A stretch of 34,139 bases of DNA, taken from Oscillospiraceae bacterium. GTDB taxonomy: Bacteria > Bacillota > Clostridia > Oscillospirales > Oscillospiraceae. The stretch spans positions 1 through 34,139 of the forward strand of contig CACZKM010000013.1 of the NCBI GenBank assembly GCA_902781745.1. The letters run 5' to 3'. The position numbers were made by a program, and so were the translations under genes. Within the stretch, counting starts at the first letter, position 1. Every line of letters starts with the position of its first letter. The notes beneath the pieces were generated by a model. It ran no database searches and had not been told where the DNA came from. It saw nothing but the letters and a program-made list of their open reading frames with translations. Shown piece by piece: positions 1 through 7,537 of the stretch.

Positions 1-34
1 TCATGCCGCGCAAGCGCGTCATACCGTCTCATGC

Positions 35-91
35 AGTCTCAAACGCGCCTTCGGCGCTATAAAAAGCTTTTCAAGCTTTTTAATTGAGACT
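35..91. repeat. Three-way-junction inverted-repeat element
   Basis: Outer 8-bp arms (35-42 AGTCTCAA, 84-91 TTGAGACT) enclose two separate perfect hairpins: GCGCC/GGCGC (45-49, 53-57, loop TTC) and AAAAAGCTT/AAGCTTTTT (61-69, 73-81, loop TTC). Folded, this gives a compact three-way junction. The sequence to the left (1-34) is also rich in short CGCG palindromes, so the element may extend beyond the window. It could be a dispersed non-coding repeat or the terminator of an unseen upstream gene. No coding potential was recognised in 1-155. Confidence 0.6.
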
Positions 92-155
92 AGTATAAAC
101 CTTCAATTTGGGATTCCGGGACACCGCTCTCACATGGTTTTCCCCGCCCAAAGGG

Positions 156-184
156 TTGACGATTTGGTGCGATAGTGATATTTT
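156..184 (+). promoter_or_regulatory. Sigma-A-type promoter of first diguanylate cyclase
   Basis: TTGACG (156-161), a 17-bp spacer and TATTTT (179-184) form a good vegetative promoter. The predicted start is near 190, giving a leader of about 45 nt before the ATG at 235. Confidence 0.6.
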
Positions 185-187
185 AAT

Positions 188-216
188 GTAGTAAGCATCG
201 CAAACCGATGCTCTAC
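188..216 (+). promoter_or_regulatory. 5'-leader hairpin before first diguanylate cyclase
   Basis: AGCATCG (194-200) and CGATGCT (206-212) pair around the loop CAAAC. GTAG (188-191) can pair with CTAC (213-216) across a two-base bulge. The stem would lie at the very 5' end of the transcript and ends six bases before the GGGGG ribosome binding site. It may stabilise the mRNA or affect initiation. It does not match the c-di-GMP-I or -II riboswitch consensus as I know them. Confidence 0.5.
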
Positions 217-234
217 AAAACAGGGGGCACAAGT

Positions 235-1629
235 ATGCAGAAGCACACCAGCGACAATCCGGCATCGTCGTCCGTATCCCGGGGCATCTCTATCCGGCAG
301 ATAAATTACTTTATGGCCTTTCTGGTCCTGATAATCTCTGTGGTGCTGCTGCTCTCCACCTACCGCACCAACAGCGGCTACGACGAAATGCGACAGAACA
401 CCGAAAACTATATTAGCTGGCAGCAAAGCGCCTATGATCTCCAGATCGGGTCAGACTACCTCACCGAGCAGGTCCGCTGCTTTACCGAGACCGGGGACCG
501 GCAGTACCTGGACAACTATTTTAAGGAAGCCAACGTAACCCAACGCCGGGACAAGGCTCTGGAGAGCGTCCAGCAGATCTTCGGGGACTCCCCCGCCGCT
601 CAGTCCCTGGAGGCCGCCATGGCCCAGTCGGTCATCCTCATGGACCGGGAATACTATGCCATGCGGCTGACCGTGGAGGCTTACGGTTACGATTTGGCCG
701 AGTTCCCCAGGGAGATCCGGAATGTGGGGGTGGACCCCGCCGACGCCGCTCTCCCCCCGGCGGAGAAAGAGGCCCGGGCCCGGGACATGGTCTTTGACAG
801 CACCTACTACGAGCGGAAAAACGCCATCTCCGGCCATATGAGGAACTGCTTGTCGGAGCTGGCACAGGATGTGGAGGGAGATCAAAGCCTTACCTCCGAC
901 GCCCTTCACACCCTGCTTTCCCACCAGCAGATCCTCATCATTCTGGCCATCGCCATCTCCCTGCTGACAATGATCCTGAATCTGCTGCTGGTGGTCAGCC
1001 CCCTGCTGCGGTCTGTGATGTTCATCCGGGCTGAGAAGCCCATCCCCATCACCGGCTCCTCGGAATTCCAGTTTCTGGCCAAAACCTACAACCTCATGTA
1101 CGAGGCCAACCTGGAAAAGCGGGAACACCTGGCCTTCGAGGCCACCCACGACAAGCTCACAGGGGTGTATAATCGAAGCGGGTACGACTTTCTTCTGACC
1201 AACCTGGATTTAGCCACCTCCGCTCTGCTGGTCTTTGACCTGGACAAATTCAAGTCCATCAACGACACCTACGGCCATGAGGTCGGGGACGCGGTCCTGG
1301 TCCGGACCGCCCAGGTCCTCCGGGCCAACTTCCGGGACCAGGACTTTGTCTGTCGTCTGGGGGGAGACGAGTTCGCCGTCATCATGGTCCACGTCCGCCC
1401 CAACGCCTCAGAGCTCATCCGGGGCAAGGTGGCCCACATTAACCGCACCCTCCGCCGCGCGGAGGGTCCTACCGCCACCGTCAGTTGCGGCGCAGCCTAC
1501 GGATTGGGTGTGCAGGACATCGAAGAGTTCTTCCGTCGAGCGGACGCCGCTCTTTACCAAGCCAAGGCGAGGGGAGGCTGTGACTGTGAGGTGACCGATA
1601 CCGACCCCATGGAAACCGTTTCCCTGTGA
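235..1629 (+). CDS. Membrane diguanylate cyclase with extracytoplasmic sensor region
   Basis: The 464-residue protein should make cyclic-di-GMP from two GTP at the inner face of the membrane. The N-terminus has one hydrophobic helix (about 20-40), then about 190 polar residues that should lie outside the cell, then a second helix (about 230-258). The C-terminal GGDEF domain starts near residue 300. Its catalytic signature GGDEF (376-380) is intact and is preceded by RDQD (367-370) at the five-residue spacing of the allosteric inhibitory I-site, so product feedback is likely. ATG 235 was chosen over ATG 208 because AGGGGG lies 7 bp upstream. The ligand of the sensor region is unknown; it looks like a simple helical domain, not a recognisable Cache. 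It is followed, 80 bp on, by another cyclase. Confidence 0.9.
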   Translation: MQKHTSDNPASSSVSRGISIRQINYFMAFLVLIISVVLLLSTYRTNSGYDEMRQNTENYISWQQSAYDLQIGSDYLTEQVRCFTETGDRQYLDNYFKEANVTQRRDKALESVQQIFGDSPAAQSLEAAMAQSVILMDREYYAMRLTVEAYGYDLAEFPREIRNVGVDPADAALPPAEKEARARDMVFDSTYYERKNAISGHMRNCLSELAQDVEGDQSLTSDALHTLLSHQQILIILAIAISLLTMILNLLLVVSPLLRSVMFIRAEKPIPITGSSEFQFLAKTYNLMYEANLEKREHLAFEATHDKLTGVYNRSGYDFLLTNLDLATSALLVFDLDKFKSINDTYGHEVGDAVLVRTAQVLRANFRDQDFVCRLGGDEFAVIMVHVRPNASELIRGKVAHINRTLRRAEGPTATVSCGAAYGLGVQDIEEFFRRADAALYQAKARGGCDCEVTDTDPMETVSL

Positions 1630-1709
1630 CCGGCGCCGTTCATCCCCGGGCACTTCTTCCCGGCGCAGGCCCGGAAAAAGTCACCAAATAGGAAAGAAGG
1701 GTTCAGCGT

Positions 1710-2624
1710 ATGACAATCCAGGATCGTGACAGACGGGACGCCGGCAGCGCGCTCCTCCACATGGAAAGCCACCCTGCCATCGCCGTCCTGCTGACCTGCC
1801 TCATTATGGCTGCCATGGTGTGGTGTGTCTACTTCCTTCAGATTCCCAACCCAAATATGATCCTCATCGCCGGGCTGGTGGTCTGCTCCGCCCTCTTCGG
1901 GTATCCCGGCGGAATCACCGCCGGCGTCTTCATGTTCGTCTACACCCTGTTTTTCTTCTCCACGGACCACAACTTCGTCACCTTTGACCAGCAGAACCTT
2001 CAGAAGGTCTTCGTGTCCCTGGTGGGCATCCTGGTGGACCTCTTCTTCGTCTGCCATCTCAAGCGCTCCGAGCGCCGGGCCTTCTATCGGCTCCGGGAGG
2101 CCAACACCCTCCTGCATGAAGACAACCTCCTGCTGGAACGGGCCTCCCTGGTGGACCAGCTCACTTCCCTGCACAACCGCTTTGCCCTGCGGCGGGATTA
2201 TCCCGAGTTCGCCGGCCAGCGTGTTCTGGTGCTGATCCTGGACCTGGACGAGTTCAAATCGATCAACGACGACCATGGCCACGACGCCGGGGACCGGTGC
2301 CTCCAGGAGACGGGTCGGCAGCTCCGCCAGCGGTTCGCCGGGGCTCACACCTACCGCTTCGGGGGCGATGAGTTCCTGGTCATTGCCCCAGCGGACCGGC
2401 AGACGGAGTTCCTGGCCCAAGCGAAGGATCTGATCCAATCCCCTCCCATAGTTCCCCTGGGCGACGGACAGACCGCTCCCCTCCAGTTCTCCGGAGGCTA
2501 TGTCCTGGGCACCTGCCAGTATGATGACGATCTGCGAAAGATGTTCAAGCTGGCGGACACCTATCTCTACCAGGCCAAGGGGGCCGGCAAGGCGCAGCTC
2601 CAGGGCGGCAAATATGGGTTGTGA
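1710..2624 (+). CDS. Multi-pass membrane diguanylate cyclase
   Basis: This 304-residue protein has three or four hydrophobic helices in the first 110 residues with only short loops outside, then a short helical linker (HLKRSERRAFYRLREAN region) and a compact GGDEF domain. GGDEF is at 218-222 and FKSINDDHGHDAGD upstream is the usual substrate-binding stretch, so it should be an active cyclase. No RxxD is found five residues before GGDEF, so product inhibition through a classical I-site is not expected, unlike the previous gene. The ATG has AGGAAAGAAGG upstream. It lies 80 bp after the first cyclase on the same strand with no obvious terminator between, so co-transcription is plausible. It ends in a large palindrome shared with the convergent phosphodiesterase gene. 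Confidence 0.9.
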   Translation: MTIQDRDRRDAGSALLHMESHPAIAVLLTCLIMAAMVWCVYFLQIPNPNMILIAGLVVCSALFGYPGGITAGVFMFVYTLFFFSTDHNFVTFDQQNLQKVFVSLVGILVDLFFVCHLKRSERRAFYRLREANTLLHEDNLLLERASLVDQLTSLHNRFALRRDYPEFAGQRVLVLILDLDEFKSINDDHGHDAGDRCLQETGRQLRQRFAGAHTYRFGGDEFLVIAPADRQTEFLAQAKDLIQSPPIVPLGDGQTAPLQFSGGYVLGTCQYDDDLRKMFKLADTYLYQAKGAGKAQLQGGKYGL

Positions 2625-2653
2625 TGCCAATGCAGCTACAACAGATATAACGG

Positions 2654-2770
2654 AAAAGACCGTTCCATCCTCCCCGAGGAGATATTGATATGCTCCCCTT
2701 ATGGAAGACAGAGAAAAAAACTCTGTCAAACATAAGGGGAGCATATCAGTTCATATTGGAACGGTCTTTT
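2654..2770. terminator. Nested palindrome between convergent genes (bidirectional terminator or MITE-like)
   Basis: Three concentric inverted repeats share one centre: outer 14-bp arms (2654-2667 and 2757-2770), middle 17-bp arms (2687-2703 and 2731-2747, GATATGCTCCCCTTATG) and an inner 7-bp stem (2707-2713 and 2721-2727, GACAGAG around A7). A small side hairpin TCCTC/GAGGA lies at 2668-2680. The outer right arm ends in TTTTT and its left complement gives a U run on the other strand, so it can terminate both genes. The size (117 bp) and terminal inverted repeats also fit a small non-autonomous insertion. No target-site duplication was clear. Confidence 0.65.
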
Positions 2771-2787
2771 TGTCGTATACACGGGGT

Positions 2788-4473
2788 TTACGTCTCCCGA
2801 AGGAGGTTTTCCCGGGTGACCTTCTCGAAGTCCGCCACAGTGATGGGCCGGGAGAAGTAGAAGCCCTGGAACCCGCGGCACCCCATCTTGGAGAGCTGTT
2901 CCAGTTGCTCCCGGGTCTCCACTCCCTCGGTGATCACATCCATGTTCAGGTTCGCCGCCATGCCGATCACCGACTCCAGGATGACCTGGGTCCGTTTGCC
3001 GCTGTCCTCCCCCCGGGTGAAGCCCATATCGATCTTCAGCACGTCGGCGGGGATATCCTTAAGCAGGCTCAGGGAGCTGTACCCCTTGCCGAAGTCGTCG
3101 ATCTCCACGATAAAGCCCGCCTCGTGGAGGCGCTCCACCGTCCGGCTGTGGCGCTCTATGTCCTCCACCAAGGCGGTCTCGGTGATCTCCACCCGCAGAG
3201 CCCGGGATTCCAGGCCGTATTTTTGGCACAGGCCGGCCAGGACCGTGGGCACATCCAGGTGGTAAAAATCCGTGGGGTCCACGTTGATGGAGATATACAG
3301 ATCCCGGAAGGCGGTGTCCTTCCAGGCCGCCAATTGCCGGGCCGCCAGGTCCCAGACGTAGAGGTCCAGGTGGGACAAAAGCTCGCTGCGCTGGAGGACA
3401 TCCAGAAACTCCATGGGCAAAAGGACTCGCCCGTCGGGCTGGGCCCAGCGCACCAGGGCCTCTGCGCCGTAAACCATCCCGTCCCCCCGGACCTGGGGCT
3501 GGAGGTAGATCTGGAACTCCCCGTCCCGCAGGGCCCGCTCAAAGTCGGCAACCACCCGCTGGTCGTGGAGGCGGCTGGCCAGCATCCCCGGCTCATACCG
3601 GGCCACGGACCGGTCCCGGTCATCCCGGATGGAGGACACTGCCAGCTCGGCTTTTTCCATCATGGCAGTTACGGGAAGCTGGGTGGTCCTGGGGACCACA
3701 TAGACCCCCGCCTTTACAACAACAGCGTAAATGGGGCTCTTCACCAGAGCCTCCAGCGCCCGGAGATCGTCTGCCAGAGCCTCCTCGCGAAAGCTCTCCT
3801 GCCGGGTGAGGACGGCGAAGCGGTCGTCCCGATAGCGGCCGTAGATGTCCTCCGGGCCGCAGTGCTTCCGCAGCAGGTCGGCCATGCCCACCAGCAGGCG
3901 GTTGGCGACCTCCACACCGAAGAGGCGGTTAACCAAGGTGAAGTTGCGGATGTTGAGCATCACCAGGAGATACTCCCCCTCCGGGTCCTCCAGCAGCCGC
4001 CGGCGGATCTCCCAGGAGAGCTTCTCCGCCGTGTACAGCCGGGTGAGGACGTCATGGGTGGAGACATAGGAGGAGGGGTCCTCCACCTCCGCCTGCCCCT
4101 TTGCTCCGGCGGGGTCCTTTTCCAGAAACTTGACGCATTCGATGACACACAGGAGCTGTTCACCGCCCAAAAGCTCCAGATAGATGGGGATGGAGTGGAT
4201 GGTCTCCTTGTCCACCCCCAGAAACTCCGTCTTATCCAGGTCGCAGTGGGTCAGGCAGGCCCGGAGGCTGGAGCAGTTTTTGCACCGAACCTGACGACCC
4301 CAGATGTGAAAGCACTCCTGCTGGTAGCGTAGGTCCCCCGCCTCGGTCACGTCCAGGATCCGGCACTCCTCCACGTCCACCAGGCGGACGATGTCATATT
4401 TCTCCCGCAGGCCGGCCAGGATGTCGTTGATCTCCAGAACGGCGTAGCGTTTTATTTTGTTGTTCTTCTTCAT
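2788..4473 (-). CDS. Cyclic-di-GMP phosphodiesterase (degenerate GGDEF + EAL) with cysteine-rich N-terminus
   Basis: This 561-residue soluble protein has three parts. Residues 1-85 form a PAS-sized region with six cysteines (C37, C54, C64, C67, C73, C77), including a CxxC. Next is a GGDEF-type domain whose signature is degenerate (RYRDDRF), so it is not a cyclase and may bind GTP. The C-terminal EAL domain has E338-A-L, ITETALVED, DDFGKGYSS and EGVET, the metal and catalytic motifs of active phosphodiesterases that linearise cyclic-di-GMP. The start at 4473 (MKKNNK) is preferred to upstream ATG 4575 because GGGGGAC sits about 8 bp before it and the extension looks non-coding. It is oriented against the two cyclases. 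The cysteine cluster suggests redox, metal or cofactor sensing, which is inference. Confidence 0.9.
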   Translation of the reverse strand: MKKNNKIKRYAVLEINDILAGLREKYDIVRLVDVEECRILDVTEAGDLRYQQECFHIWGRQVRCKNCSSLRACLTHCDLDKTEFLGVDKETIHSIPIYLELLGGEQLLCVIECVKFLEKDPAGAKGQAEVEDPSSYVSTHDVLTRLYTAEKLSWEIRRRLLEDPEGEYLLVMLNIRNFTLVNRLFGVEVANRLLVGMADLLRKHCGPEDIYGRYRDDRFAVLTRQESFREEALADDLRALEALVKSPIYAVVVKAGVYVVPRTTQLPVTAMMEKAELAVSSIRDDRDRSVARYEPGMLASRLHDQRVVADFERALRDGEFQIYLQPQVRGDGMVYGAEALVRWAQPDGRVLLPMEFLDVLQRSELLSHLDLYVWDLAARQLAAWKDTAFRDLYISINVDPTDFYHLDVPTVLAGLCQKYGLESRALRVEITETALVEDIERHSRTVERLHEAGFIVEIDDFGKGYSSLSLLKDIPADVLKIDMGFTRGEDSGKRTQVILESVIGMAANLNMDVITEGVETREQLEQLSKMGCRGFQGFYFSRPITVADFEKVTRENLLRET

Positions 4474-4566
4474 GGACAGGTCCCCCGTTCTGCTCTTCTG
4501 GGTGCCGCCGTGCCCGTCGGCGTCTATGGCGCGTCGTGCTGTAATGCGCATTGCAACAATGTCAGT

Positions 4567-4633
4567 ATCCTCCAAATCAAACGATTTGTGGAGGATTGCG
4601 GGGCATAGCCCCGTGAATTTACCGCGTTGCGGT
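4567..4633. repeat. Cluster of three hairpins in phosphodiesterase leader
   Basis: Three adjacent stems lie between two minus-strand genes: ATCCTCC-AAATC/GATTT-gt-GGAGGAT (4567-4596), CGGGGC-ATA-GCCCCG (4599-4613) and ACCGC-GTT-GCGGT (4621-4633). They would form part of the 5' leader of the phosphodiesterase mRNA, or a dispersed intergenic element. No known riboswitch motif was recognised and no convincing promoter was found in 4474-4690. Confidence 0.5.
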
Positions 4634-4666
4634 TTATTCGAGAGATATTATTGTATTCTGTTTTAC

Positions 4667-4685
4667 AAAAAAAGTCCAGCGACTT
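4667..4685 (-). terminator. Weak intrinsic terminator after Cache diguanylate cyclase
   Basis: On the minus strand AAGTC-GCTG-GACTT (4672-4685) is followed directly by seven T residues. The stem is only 5 bp but the U tract is good, so partial read-through into the phosphodiesterase gene is possible. Confidence 0.5.
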
Positions 4686-4692
4686 CTTTATC

Positions 4693-6075
4693 CTAATCGA
4701 CTACCGGCTCCGGCAAATCGCTCTCCCGGCTCCGGCGGTGGTTCGCCCCCTTCCGCCGGTACATGGTCGCGTCGGCCCGGACGAATACCGACTGGAAGTC
4801 GGCGTCCTCCCCGGGTCGGTATACTGCAGCCCCCATGGACAGGGACAGGTCTACGGGGAAAGGTCTGTCGGAGGCATTGAAGTCCGCCACCGCCTGCTCC
4901 ACCAGCTCCAGCCGGGTCACCATGTCCTCCGAGGAAGCGTTCTCCACGATTACCAGGAACTCATCTCCGCCCACCCGGAAGGAATTCCCCCGACCGAAGG
5001 CACTGGAGATGGCGGCTCCGGCGGCTCCAATGACCATATCGCCGCAGGCATGGCCATTGCGATCGTTGATGCCCTTAAGGTCGTCAACGTCAAAGACCGC
5101 CAGGGCGAAGGAGGCCGTGCCCGCCCGGATGGCCGAATCCAGGACCTTCCGCTTCTCCCGACAAGCGGTGGTGTTGCCGAGGCCGGTGAGGGCGTCGGTG
5201 CCCGCCTGGGCCCGGAGATAGGCCAGGTAGCGCTGGAGCTCCCCCTGCATGACGCCGATCTTCTCCCCCAGGGCTGCAATCTCGTCGGCGGGGGCCCCCC
5301 CGGCGGGGCGCTCGGCAGAAAGGGCCGCCTCCACGGTCTCCCGGTAGCCCGGGTTGGCCGTGAGCTCCTCCGTCAGGGTGACCACGTCAGCAGACAGGGC
5401 GGAGAGCTGGTCGTCCAGGTCCCGGAACCCCCGGCTGACCCGGCTTGTGATCAGGAGAATGATCCCCGCCCCGGCCACCACAGACAAGACGCTGATGACG
5501 CCCACGGAGATGGTGTTGTTGTGGATCTGGTCATCATACCACTGGGCGTCGAAGTCCACGCCGATGATTCCCACCACCTCGTCCTCAGAATCCAAAACAG
5601 GGCTGTAGGCAGTGTAGAAGTTCCCCCACTCGTCCTGGGCGGGGGCGCTGTCCACCGAGGCGATCCCCTCTGCTGCCTGAAGAAGGGCCGGGGTAATCAG
5701 AACCTCTTCGCCAAAATCGGCAGGAGCCACAGGGTCGGCATCCACGGTAAAGATGAATTTGTCCTCCGACACCTGGCGGACCGCGTAGATGTATTCGATG
5801 TCGATGTTCTCCTGGAAGACGGTCAGGTCCTCCAGAACATCCCGGTAAACCGGCCCGTCCACGTCCTCCTTGGAGAGGGCGGCCAGCTTGTCCCCATCCA
5901 GCAGGGCGGCGGCGGCAGTGGAGATATCCAGCATATTCTTCCGGACCAGGGCGCTCATGGCCGAGGTGGCCTGAGCCATGAGCGCTACCCCCAGGATGAT
6001 ATTGGCCGCCAGAAGCAGAGCGCCGAAGGCCAGCACATATTTCGTCGTCAGAGTCATACGGTGTTTCACTTTCAT
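4693..6075 (-). CDS. Diguanylate cyclase with extracytoplasmic Cache-like sensor
   Basis: The 460-residue protein has an N-terminal membrane helix (about 11-34) and an extracytoplasmic region of about 145 residues. The stretch IDIEYIYAVRQVSEDKF and YSPVLDSEDEVVGIIGVDF look like a Cache fold, which binds small ligands such as amino or organic acids. A second helix (about 190-212), a helical linker and a GGDEF domain follow. GGDEF is intact at 369-373 (RVGGDEF); no RxxD I-site is seen at the required spacing. The C-terminus is Arg-rich. GGAGGG lies 9 bp before the ATG. It starts 67 bp after the small membrane protein gene and is probably co-transcribed with it from the promoter near 6590. Confidence 0.9.
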   Translation of the reverse strand: MKVKHRMTLTTKYVLAFGALLLAANIILGVALMAQATSAMSALVRKNMLDISTAAAALLDGDKLAALSKEDVDGPVYRDVLEDLTVFQENIDIEYIYAVRQVSEDKFIFTVDADPVAPADFGEEVLITPALLQAAEGIASVDSAPAQDEWGNFYTAYSPVLDSEDEVVGIIGVDFDAQWYDDQIHNNTISVGVISVLSVVAGAGIILLITSRVSRGFRDLDDQLSALSADVVTLTEELTANPGYRETVEAALSAERPAGGAPADEIAALGEKIGVMQGELQRYLAYLRAQAGTDALTGLGNTTACREKRKVLDSAIRAGTASFALAVFDVDDLKGINDRNGHACGDMVIGAAGAAISSAFGRGNSFRVGGDEFLVIVENASSEDMVTRLELVEQAVADFNASDRPFPVDLSLSMGAAVYRPGEDADFQSVFVRADATMYRRKGANHRRSRESDLPEPVVD

Positions 6076-6142
6076 TGTGCCGATCCCTCCAGGTCGATCC
6101 GCCCCCCCGGGCGGGCCGCTGCCTCCGCCGGGACGGAGACCT

Positions 6143-6535
6143 TTATCCCATAGTTCTATCGTTGGCAGGCCGACCTCCGCTGTCCCACAGGTCCTCGGCC
6201 AGACGGTACCAGTGCTGTACGGTGTTCTCCAGGAAGAAGTAGTGGCGGAAATAAGCCCCCAGCAACACCGCCAGGCCCAGCATGACCATCGCCGCGCCGG
6301 GGTCGGTCTCCGGGTGGAGGAGGGCCAGGTCCACAGTGAAGAGCTCCCCCAGGGCAGTGAGGACCAAAACGATCAAATGGACCAGCCGCTCATGCTGGAG
6401 CCACCGGAGGGTCTCCAGATGGCGGGCCCGGACCGCGGGGGTGGGGCCGGTATCCTCCAGGGCCGCCCGGAGTTCCTCCTCATAGTCCCGGCAGAAGCGG
6501 CGCATATTGATTCCGTACTTGTCCGGGGCAGCCAT
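6143..6535 (-). CDS. Small two-TM membrane protein of unknown function
   Basis: The 130-residue protein has a charged N-terminal half (1-50) likely in the cytoplasm, two hydrophobic helices (about 51-73 and 81-101) and a short polar tail. I do not recognise the family. The start at 6535 is chosen because AAGGGAGGGGG lies just upstream; a longer reading to 6601 would run through the promoter. It is the first gene of an apparent two-gene operon with a diguanylate cyclase, so a role tied to that signalling protein, for example as membrane partner, is possible but unproven. Confidence 0.75.
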   Translation of the reverse strand: MAAPDKYGINMRRFCRDYEEELRAALEDTGPTPAVRARHLETLRWLQHERLVHLIVLVLTALGELFTVDLALLHPETDPGAAMVMLGLAVLLGAYFRHYFFLENTVQHWYRLAEDLWDSGGRPANDRTMG

Positions 6536-6572
6536 GGCCCCCCCTCCCTTCGCGTATCGTGAAATTTTGTTT

Positions 6573-6601
6573 ATTGTACCACATACGCATCCAATGGGCA
6601 A
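6573..6601 (-). promoter_or_regulatory. Promoter of small membrane protein-cyclase operon
   Basis: On the minus strand TTGCCC (6596-6601), a 17-bp spacer and TACAAT (6573-6578) precede the ATG at 6535 by a short leader. The -10 is preceded by TGTGG, giving a well-formed site. Confidence 0.6.
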
Positions 6602-6636
6602 GCAAAAGAGCGCATTTGCGGAAAAGGGCAGCCGGC

Positions 6637-6670
6637 AAAAAAACGCCCCGTTTCCGTGGGAAACAGGGCG
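6637..6670 (-). terminator. Intrinsic terminator of transporter-racemase operon
   Basis: On the minus strand CGCCCTGTTTCC pairs with GGAAACGGGGCG around the loop CAC (12-bp arms with one mismatch, 6644-6655 and 6659-6670), followed by T7. It lies 25 bp past the stop of the racemase-like gene. Confidence 0.85.
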
Positions 6671-6694
6671 CGCAGCCGTTGTACGGGAATTTGC

Positions 6695-7537
6695 TTACCG
6701 TTCGTCCCGGGGCAGGACGTACCGCCCCACCAGTCTGGCCCGGCCGTAGAGCCAGGTGCCGCCGGCGGGGTCGCTCTCCACCCGGAGGACGCCGCCGGGC
6801 TCGGTCAGGGATAAGGCGACCTTCTCCCCCGCCCGGGCGGCCAGGACCATGCCCGCAGCGGAGGTGCCGCTGGCGCAGGAATTTTCCCAGAACACCGTGC
6901 CGCTGCCAGGGACGTAGACCAGGGGGGTCAGTCTGGCCCCGGAGGCATCCAGGAACATAAGGCCCAGGCCGTCAGCCCCCAATTCTTGGCACCAGTTCCG
7001 CACCGCCTCCTCGGCGGCGGACCGGTCCCGCAGCAGAGACCAGAAGGGGGAGCCAGGCTCGATCACGATATGGGAGATGCCCTCCATCCAGACCACGGGG
7101 AGGTCTCCCCGTTTGGTTTCATAGACAAAGGGCCGGGTCTCGATCCGCAGAGCGGGGGGCATCTTTACCCCGGCCCGGACGGAATCCCCGGTCTCCCGTT
7201 CCAGACGGACCTCCACGGGGTCCGCCGCGCCGGAAACCCGGAACAGGACCCGCCGGGGGCCCTCGCCGGCGTCCGACGAATCGTCCAGGAACGCCAGGGC
7301 GGCGGCGCTCATGGTCGCGTTGCCGCAGAACTCCCCACCGGCCATCCGCAGGGTCCCCCGAACGGCTTCCTCCGCCGGGGGGGACAGGAAGCCCACCTGC
7401 TCCACCTGGGGGTGGCGGGCCACGAGGGCGGCGGCGGTCTCCGGCTGCCGGGCAGAGTCCACGGGGGTCTCCACCAGGGCGGTGATGTTGCCGGTGGGGT
7501 CCAGGATGGCGTAGCCCAGGGGCTCCACGGCGCTCAC
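6695..7537 (-). CDS. DapF-fold amino-acid racemase/epimerase-like protein, substrate unknown
   Basis: The 280-residue protein has the two half-sites of the cofactor-free DapF/racemase fold: C71 in GGEFCGNAT and C221 in [10 protein letters not shown], the spacing of the DapF acid-base cysteine pair. However, GNG becomes GNA, and the ERG..ET run before the second cysteine, which recognises diaminopimelate in DapF, is replaced by [11 protein letters not shown]. So it is probably not diaminopimelate epimerase. Known relatives with such changes include the histidine racemase of staphylopine synthesis (CntK), but the substrate here cannot be read from sequence. The start is GTG 7537, overlapping the stop of the ATPase gene by 4 bp (GTGA), which implies translational coupling. 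It is the last gene of an amino-acid ABC transporter operon, suggesting it acts on the imported amino acid. Confidence 0.8.
   Translation of the reverse strand: MSAVEPLGYAILDPTGNITALVETPVDSARQPETAAALVARHPQVEQVGFLSPPAEEAVRGTLRMAGGEFCGNATMSAAALAFLDDSSDAGEGPRRVLFRVSGAADPVEVRLERETGDSVRAGVKMPPALRIETRPFVYETKRGDLPVVWMEGISHIVIEPGSPFWSLLRDRSAAEEAVRNWCQELGADGLGLMFLDASGARLTPLVYVPGSGTVFWENSCASGTSAAGMVLAARAGEKVALSLTEPGGVLRVESDPAGGTWLYGRARLVGRYVLPRDER

Noticed and set aside
1-234. Cyclic-di-GMP riboswitch before the first cyclase
   Set aside because: I looked for c-di-GMP-I and -II core motifs; only a simple hairpin is present.
2701-4332. 543-codon plus-strand open frame
   Set aside because: It is antisense to the phosphodiesterase gene. 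It has no family features and reflects high GC; the minus-strand frame carries all EAL motifs.
6695-7537. Diaminopimelate epimerase (dapF)
   Set aside because: The catalytic cysteines fit, but GNG and the ERG substrate run are altered, and the gene sits in a transporter operon. A DapF label would overstate the evidence.
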